Assembly (NCBI GenBank): GCA_030447145.1
Contig: JAUJLY010000077.1
Span: 1-9,504 of the forward strand
Direction: 5' to 3'
Length of the DNA stretch: 9,504 nucleotides
DNA from: Thermomicrobiales bacterium
GTDB lineage: Bacteria; Chloroflexota; Chloroflexia; Thermomicrobiales; UBA6265
The notes beneath the pieces are model-generated. The model was given only the letters and a program-made list of their open reading frames with translations, ran no database searches and was not told the origin of the DNA. This document shows, in pieces, positions 5,110 to 9,504 of the stretch. Each line of letters begins with the position of its first letter. Within the stretch, counting starts at the first letter, position 1. Both the position numbers and the translations under genes were made by a program.

Positions 5110-6822
5110 TTACTCCCACTCGATCGTGGCGGGCGGCTTGGATGTGATGTCGTAGACGACCCGGTTGATGCCGTCGATCTCGTTCACGATCCGATTGCTG
5201 ATCCGCCCCAGCACATCGTGTGGCAGGCGCGCCCAGTCCGCGGTCATCGCGTCCTGGCTGGCGATGGCGCGGACCGCCACGACGCGCGCGTAGGTCCGGT
5301 AATCCCCCATGACACCGGTGGAGTTGATCGGCAGCAGGACGGCGAAGTATTGCCAGACATCTTTCGCATGCCCGGCCGCCTCGATCTCCTCGCGCACGAT
5401 CGCGTCGGCCTTGCGGAGCAGTTCCAGATCCGTTTCGTTGATCTCGCCCAGGAGCCGGACGGCGAGACCAGGACCCGGGAAGGGCTGGCGCTCGACGATC
5501 TCCTCAGGCAGGCCAAGGGTGCGGCCGACCGCCCGAACCTCATCCTTGAACAGGAAGCGGAACGGCTCCAGGAGCTTGAACTGCATGTCCGCTGGTAGGC
5601 CGCCTACGTTGTGGTGGGTCTTGATCTTGGCCGCGGTCTTGGAGTTGGCGCTCTGGGTTGCGCTCTCGATCACGTCGGGGTAGAGCGTACCCTGCGCGAG
5701 GAACTGGAACGGGCCAGCCTTTTCCGCCTCGGACTCAAAGACCCGCACGAACGTCTCACCGATCGCCTTGCGCTTCTCCTCGGGGTCGCTGACGCCCTTC
5801 AGCTTCTCGAGAAACCGCTCGCTGGCATCGACGTAGACGAGGTTGGTGTCGAAGGCGCGGGTGAAGGTCTCCTGCACCAGCTCAGCCTCTCCGAGCCGCA
5901 GCAGGCCGTTGTTGACGAAGACGGAGGTGAGCTGATCGCCGATCGCCTTGTGGATTAGCGCCGCTGCCACGGAGGAATCGACGCCGCCGCTAAGACCCAG
6001 CAGAACGCGGCCGTCACCGACCTGTTCGCGTATCTCGCGGATCGAGGCGTCGATGAACGACTCCGGCGTCCAGTTCGACGTGCATCCCGCCACCTTTGTC
6101 AGGAAGTTCCGCACGAGCTGCGTTCCGTTGGTTGTGTGCTGAACTTCAGGATGGAACTGCAGGCCGACCATCGTGCTGTGTCCCATCGCCGCGACCGGCG
6201 AGTTGGGGGAGGTCGCGAGTACCTCGAAGCTGTCCGGAAGCTTGCTGATGTGATCGCCATGACTCATCCAGACATCGAGCCGCTCCGGCATGCCATCAAA
6301 GAGGCCAGCGACATCATCCGAATTCGCGATCTCGATCGTGGCTGGTCCGTACTCGCGTCGATTCGTGGGCGCCACTGTGCCGCCGAGTGCGTGAGCGAGG
6401 AGCTGCATCCCATAGCAGATGCCGAGCGTCGGCAGGTTCTGCTCCAGCACCCACTCGGGGAGTTGCGGCGCATCTTCGGCATACACACTAGACGGTCCGC
6501 CGGAGAGGATGACCGCCTTTGGCTGGAGTTTGGAGACCTCTTCCCATGTGGCGTCGTGCGGCATGAGCTCGCCGTAGACGCCACACTCGCGGACCCGCCG
6601 GGTAATGAGCTGGCTGTACTGCGAGCCGAAGTCGAGGATGACAACCGCATCGACCGCCGTGGGGGCATCCTCCAGCAGGTGAGCGGATTCCTCGACGGAG
6701 TGGGCACTCGCGACCTCTCCCTCCGTGGGGTCGGTCGTCGGCAAGGTGGTCAGGTCAGTCGTGGCCAAAAGGGGTCTCTCCTGGTGATCGGAAACCGGGG
6801 TGGTCGATGGGGCGACCGTCAT
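5110..6822 (-). CDS. guaA: GMP synthase (glutamine-hydrolysing)
   Basis: Converts XMP, ATP and glutamine to GMP, the last step of de novo guanine nucleotide synthesis. It has 570 residues from the ATG at 6822. A class I glutamine amidotransferase domain (about 60-250) begins VVILDFGSQYSQLI and holds the triad Cys136 (GICYGMQ), His224 and Glu226 (FHPEV). The ATP-pyrophosphatase domain has the SGGVDSS loop (278-284). The C-terminal dimerisation domain ends with the usual 'KPPATIEWE'. About 50 residues precede the first amidotransferase strand, where most GuaA proteins have fewer than ten; this extension is Thr/Pro/Ser/Glu-rich and probably disordered. The start is uncertain: a GTG at 6888 is in frame, the ATG at 6822 has no Shine-Dalgarno but follows a -10-like box, and a TTG at 6768 has AGGAG 9 bases upstream. 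The ABM gene follows directly. Confidence 0.96.
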   Translation of the reverse strand: MTVAPSTTPVSDHQERPLLATTDLTTLPTTDPTEGEVASAHSVEESAHLLEDAPTAVDAVVILDFGSQYSQLITRRVRECGVYGELMPHDATWEEVSKLQPKAVILSGGPSSVYAEDAPQLPEWVLEQNLPTLGICYGMQLLAHALGGTVAPTNRREYGPATIEIANSDDVAGLFDGMPERLDVWMSHGDHISKLPDSFEVLATSPNSPVAAMGHSTMVGLQFHPEVQHTTNGTQLVRNFLTKVAGCTSNWTPESFIDASIREIREQVGDGRVLLGLSGGVDSSVAAALIHKAIGDQLTSVFVNNGLLRLGEAELVQETFTRAFDTNLVYVDASERFLEKLKGVSDPEEKRKAIGETFVRVFESEAEKAGPFQFLAQGTLYPDVIESATQSANSKTAAKIKTHHNVGGLPADMQFKLLEPFRFLFKDEVRAVGRTLGLPEEIVERQPFPGPGLAVRLLGEINETDLELLRKADAIVREEIEAAGHAKDVWQYFAVLLPINSTGVMGDYRTYARVVAVRAIASQDAMTADWARLPHDVLGRISNRIVNEIDGINRVVYDITSKPPATIEWE

Positions 6823-6830
6823 TGGTTGGC

Positions 6831-6836
6831 ATTTTA
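6831..6836 (-). promoter_or_regulatory. -10-like box just upstream of guaA
   Basis: On the minus strand TAAAAT (five of six to TATAAT) ends 8 bases before the guaA ATG at 6822. Transcription from it would start at or next to the A of that ATG, giving a leaderless message, consistent with the lack of a Shine-Dalgarno there. It would also provide a short leader for the TTG at 6768, which has AGGAG upstream. No -35 match is visible. It lies in the 110-base gap after the RusA gene, where an independent promoter for guaA is expected. Confidence 0.4.
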
Positions 6837-6932
6837 CCCGAGGAAGCCCGCTCGTAGCCCCGGGCTGGCAGTGCCCCGGGTGCTTCACCGCACGCGCGAT
6901 GCGACCGTCTCTCCTGCAGGCGCCCGCGGCGG

Positions 6933-7388
6933 CTATGATTTGCTTTCTTCCACCTCGTCTCCCAGATAAACATACGACCGGTCAAAGGTCCATTCGGAGA
7001 TGGTCTCGATCTCGATCTCGAGCCGGGGATGCAGCGGATCGATCTGCTTGGTGAGATGCAGGTCGACAACGTTCCGGTCATCGAAGCCGAGACTGGTCGC
7101 AATCGTGTCCAGGGCGATCTTGAGCCCGCCGTCGAGATCACGGCGCATCGGCGTCTCGAAGTAGAAGGTCATGTAAACCCCGAGAAGGTTGTTGGCGAGC
7201 GCTTTCTCCTCAACCGGGGTGATCTTGCTCCGCTCCTGCAGCAGCGCGATCACCTTGCTCGCGTCCTTCTTGAAGGACCGCGCGACCTTGCTGAGGACGC
7301 GCTTTCTGCCGACGGTGACGTACTGGGCATTGACGCTCGGCGGCAGTGGCAGTGTGAGGCGAACAGTAATGGGTGCAGGAATCGTCAT
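6933..7388 (-). CDS. RusA-family Holliday junction resolvase
   Basis: A 151-residue protein with the RusA layout. An N-terminal strand and loop 'LPLPPSVNAQYV' is followed by a basic stretch (GRKRVLSKVARSFKKDASK). The acidic core is 'RRDLDGGLKIALD' (Asp84, Asp86, Lys90) plus 'FDDRNVVDL' (Asp103/Asp104). The Asp-x-Asp-x3-Lys spacing equals that of E. coli RusA (Asp70, Asp72, Lys76), with a third aspartate at Asp91 there. RusA dimers cut four-way DNA junctions symmetrically. The family is mostly carried by phages, but no phage gene is visible here. The ATG at 7388 overlaps the GNAT stop by four bases (ATGA), so translation is probably coupled. An acidic tail (GDEVEES) is unusual. The catalytic set looks intact, so an active nuclease is expected. 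Confidence 0.85.
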   Translation of the reverse strand: MTIPAPITVRLTLPLPPSVNAQYVTVGRKRVLSKVARSFKKDASKVIALLQERSKITPVEEKALANNLLGVYMTFYFETPMRRDLDGGLKIALDTIATSLGFDDRNVVDLHLTKQIDPLHPRLEIEIETISEWTFDRSYVYLGDEVEESKS

Positions 7389-8332
7389 GATTCTGGAAGG
7401 TCATCCAGGCGTCTCGCGAGCGAGTAGGTGTAAGGGTCGAAATACCTGGTCCAGAAATGCAGCGCGCTGGGGTTCATCGTTTCGAAATCGACACCAAGAT
7501 GCCGGACACCTTCCTCGCGGAGCGCATCGATCACGACACCCCGGAGCTGACCGTAAATTCCCCGGCCACGATACCGCTCATCAAGGAATGCGCCGCAGAT
7601 ATTCAGCATGCCAGGGTCCGGTGTCAGATAGCTCTCCCCCTCATCAGTGATCTCCATGTACCCGATCAGCGTATCGCCGTCCTGCGCGATGAAGAAGCGG
7701 GATTTGCGCTCCTCGTACAGCATGGCGAACGACTCCGGCGTGAACGCCTCGGCCGCGACGTAGGTTGGGCTGCGGTGAAGGTGCTTGACCAGGCCGTTCT
7801 TGAGTGACAGGAGACGCCCGGCGTCGGTCCACAGAATCTCGCGGTATGTAATATCCGGGACGGCGACGGTCTCCAGGGGAGTGGCGATCTCCCGGATTGC
7901 GTCGGCATTCCGGATGCCGAACCCGTTCAGTGATAGTGCCGTCGCCGCATCGTGAACGTGCGCATAGGTGGTGATTGCGAAGACCCTGGCATCTCGTGCG
8001 GTCATCAACTCTGATGCATGCTGGAACAGCAGGGAAAAGAGACGTCGTCGTTGCGGTCCAGTCGCAGCACTGCCATGCAGGGGCGAAAAGCAGCCGGGGG
8101 AGGTGCCGAAGAAGTTGTCGATCGGCCCGATGAAGCTCATGTAGCCGACCAGTTTGGATTCCTCGAAGGCCGCGATGCCGATACCATGGCGCACGATGTC
8201 ACGGACTGCATGCTCCAGCACATCCCTCACATCGAGCTTGGCGAGGGCCGGCACGTGCTGCTGCTCACGGACCGATGCCTCATGTGCCAAGGCAATGGCA
8301 TCCGGAATGTGGTCTTCGGCGAGGTGCTCCAT
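7385..8332 (-). CDS. Tandem-domain GNAT-family N-acetyltransferase
   Basis: A 315-residue protein built of two GNAT-like halves. The N-terminal half (about 1-150) starts 'MEHLAEDHIPDAIALAHEAS', the usual first strand and helix, but its acetyl-CoA loop is not recognisable, so it looks degenerate. The C-terminal half (about 160-310) contains 'FIAQDGDTLIGYMEI' and the acetyl-CoA pyrophosphate loop RYRGRGIYGQL (253-263), then the closing 'MNPSALHFWTRYFDPY', which fits a working domain. The acceptor is unknown. ATG 8332 begins at the conserved first strand, 22 bases after the methyltransferase stop; GTG 8338 is an alternative, and a farther in-frame ATG at 8389 would overlap the upstream gene. The gene sits between an rRNA methyltransferase and RusA on one transcript, with an ATGA overlap into RusA. 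Confidence 0.82.
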   Translation of the reverse strand: MEHLAEDHIPDAIALAHEASVREQQHVPALAKLDVRDVLEHAVRDIVRHGIGIAAFEESKLVGYMSFIGPIDNFFGTSPGCFSPLHGSAATGPQRRRLFSLLFQHASELMTARDARVFAITTYAHVHDAATALSLNGFGIRNADAIREIATPLETVAVPDITYREILWTDAGRLLSLKNGLVKHLHRSPTYVAAEAFTPESFAMLYEERKSRFFIAQDGDTLIGYMEITDEGESYLTPDPGMLNICGAFLDERYRGRGIYGQLRGVVIDALREEGVRHLGVDFETMNPSALHFWTRYFDPYTYSLARRLDDLPES

Positions 8333-8354
8333 GCGCACTGGCGTACTCGTCTCG

Positions 8355-9504
8355 CTATGGCCGGCGCAGGTGAGCGAGAAGCTCAACATGATGTGTCTGC
8401 GGGAACATGTCGTACGCGGTAACGTTCACCAGTTCATAGCCGCCGTCCAGGAGTCCGCGCAGGTCCCGCGCAAACGTCGCCGGATCGCATGAAACGGCTG
8501 CAATGTGTGCCGGGTTCAGCCGGAGGATGCCCTGAACGGTCTTCGCGCCGGCCCCGGTACGAGGAGGATCGAAGACAACCAGGGAGACCCGACCATGGCG
8601 GGATTGATCCTGCGTCACCCAATGCTCGACCGGCATGGACATGATCTTCGTTTTCGTCAGCCCTGCCGCTTCAAGGTTGTCGTTCGCGAACTTGACGGCA
8701 GGCTTGAAGCTCTCCACGCCGATCACCCGCTTGTACCTTCGAGCGAGCGGGACCGTGAAGAGCCCAACCCCGCAATAGAGATCAACGGCAATGCCTGGCT
8801 GCTGCCGGGCGATGTCGGCGATCTTCGTGACGTCGGCAACAAGTTTCTCCGTCACCGGGATATTCGCCTGGAAGAAGCACTCCGCCGAGAAGTGGTAGGT
8901 CTCGCCGCTGATCGTGCGCTGGAGGATTGCCGAACGTGTCGTGGTCGTCGGCTCCAGGGCGTAGCCGGTTTCCGTCGAGACAGCCCGATACTCCTTCGCA
9001 TTCTCCGGCACCAGGCCAGCGTTCACGTCATCCCGCAACGTCGTCAACAGGGTATTGAGCCCCTCTGTCGAGACGGGGTCGACCTCGACATCGACGATTC
9101 TCCGGGTGCCTCCCGCGTAATACCCGACCACCTTGTTCGGGACGTTGACCTGCCACTCAGCGCGGGAACGGTATCCCCACTGGTTGTCCGAAGGACGGAT
9201 CAGGATCTCTGGAATCTCATCAAGTTTCGCGATCCGCCGCAGGCTGTCCTGTGTGATGCTGACCTTCGTCGCCAGTTGGTCCTCATAGCTGAGGTGCATG
9301 AGGTCACAGCCGACGCAGCTCCCGGCATGGGGATGGTCCGGCTCGATGCGCATGGGAGACGGCGTAATGATCTCATCGACGACGGCGTGCACCGTGCTAC
9401 CCTGCTGCCGTGTAACGCGGGCGCGGACGACATCACCCGGCGCGGTGCGGGTCACAAAGACAGTTTTGCCATCGACGAAGCCGATGCCTTTGCCGTCGCC
9501 GACA
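8355..9504 (-). CDS. TRAM-domain 23S rRNA uracil-C5 methyltransferase (RlmD/RlmCD/TrmA family), 5' end missing
   Basis: The frame is open to the window edge; 382 residues are visible and the start lies outside. An internal GTG at 9455 is not the start, because the codons before it encode TRAM-domain sequence (VGDGKGIGFVDGKTVF). Order: TRAM RNA-binding domain, a central region with 'SCVGCDLMHLSYEDQL', then the methyltransferase domain with the SAM loop AVDLYCGVGLF, the 'FDPPRTGAG' motif, the nucleophile in 'AVSCDPATFARD' (codon 8487-8489), and the catalytic-base motif 'THHVELL' near the end. Enzymes of this family make 5-methyluridine in 23S rRNA (or tRNA) using SAM. Two of the four cysteines that hold a [4Fe-4S] cluster in E. 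coli RlmD (RumA) are absent: His stands at 9333-9335 and Asp at 9078-9080. The gene probably heads the GNAT-RusA operon. Confidence 0.9.
   Translation of the reverse strand, partial: VGDGKGIGFVDGKTVFVTRTAPGDVVRARVTRQQGSTVHAVVDEIITPSPMRIEPDHPHAGSCVGCDLMHLSYEDQLATKVSITQDSLRRIAKLDEIPEILIRPSDNQWGYRSRAEWQVNVPNKVVGYYAGGTRRIVDVEVDPVSTEGLNTLLTTLRDDVNAGLVPENAKEYRAVSTETGYALEPTTTTRSAILQRTISGETYHFSAECFFQANIPVTEKLVADVTKIADIARQQPGIAVDLYCGVGLFTVPLARRYKRVIGVESFKPAVKFANDNLEAAGLTKTKIMSMPVEHWVTQDQSRHGRVSLVVFDPPRTGAGAKTVQGILRLNPAHIAAVSCDPATFARDLRGLLDGGYELVNVTAYDMFPQTHHVELLAHLRRP

Noticed and set aside
6857..6881. CCCGGG-based hairpin in the RusA-guaA gap as a RusA terminator
   Set aside because: Only six pairs made from two self-palindromic CCCGGG sites and no T-run; this could easily be chance in GC-rich DNA.
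6136..6969. Long plus-strand open frame opposite guaA
   Set aside because: Antisense shadow; guaA on the other strand has every family motif.
6933..7388. Prophage remnant suggested by RusA
   Set aside because: No integrase, structural, lysis or replication gene or attachment repeat is visible, and the gene is embedded in a housekeeping operon.
9453..9455. GTG as the start of the rRNA methyltransferase
   Set aside because: The codons before it continue in frame to the window edge and encode the first part of the TRAM domain, so the gene is cut by the window.

Overview
The window looks like chromosomal DNA of a moderately GC-rich bacterium. My best guess is Chloroflexota, possibly Thermomicrobia/Sphaerobacter-like. 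That is inference from the protein mix (a mycothiol-type formaldehyde dehydrogenase relative, a stand-alone RusA, a DinB-like protein), the frequent GTG/TTG starts and the dispersed repeats; no rRNA or single marker gene fixes it. Nine genes are supported: seven complete single-copy enzymes or enzyme-like proteins between two genes cut by the window edges. I see no tRNA, CRISPR array, integrase, transposase, or toxin/defence cassette.

Left part (1-3600), three short units. The 3' end of a glyoxalase/VOC-fold gene (+) is closed by an 18-bp hairpin. A DinB/ClbS-like four-helix-bundle gene (+, 304-816) has an excellent Shine-Dalgarno. It converges with a type II haloacid-dehalogenase-like gene (-, 1006-1722); the gap between them holds a nested palindromic element (841-946) and an intrinsic terminator. 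A 400-bp gap then separates the HAD gene from a divergent zinc alcohol dehydrogenase (+, 2124-3218) that most resembles S-(hydroxymethyl)mycothiol dehydrogenase. A 380-bp gap carrying a dispersed bacterial repeat separates that gene from the next, which converges on it.

Right part (3602-9504), one strand (-). In transcription order: a TRAM-domain 23S rRNA uracil-C5 methyltransferase (start beyond the window), a tandem-GNAT acetyltransferase, a RusA-type Holliday junction resolvase whose start overlaps the GNAT stop (ATGA), guaA (GMP synthase), an antibiotic-biosynthesis-monooxygenase-fold (ABM) protein directly downstream of guaA, and an M42 metallo-aminopeptidase. The first three look like one operon (RNA modification, acetylation, recombination). 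guaA and the ABM gene look like a second, with a promoter-like box just upstream of guaA and a hairpin after the ABM gene. The M42 gene is probably separate.

Most of this is ordinary housekeeping and accessory metabolism, and I found no convincing new multi-gene system. The points most worth a second look are the nested palindromic, three-way-junction-like element at 841-946, the loss of two of four Fe-S cysteines in the rRNA methyltransferase, the RusA gene coupled to an acetyltransferase outside any phage context, and the unusual 5' end and N-terminal extension of guaA.
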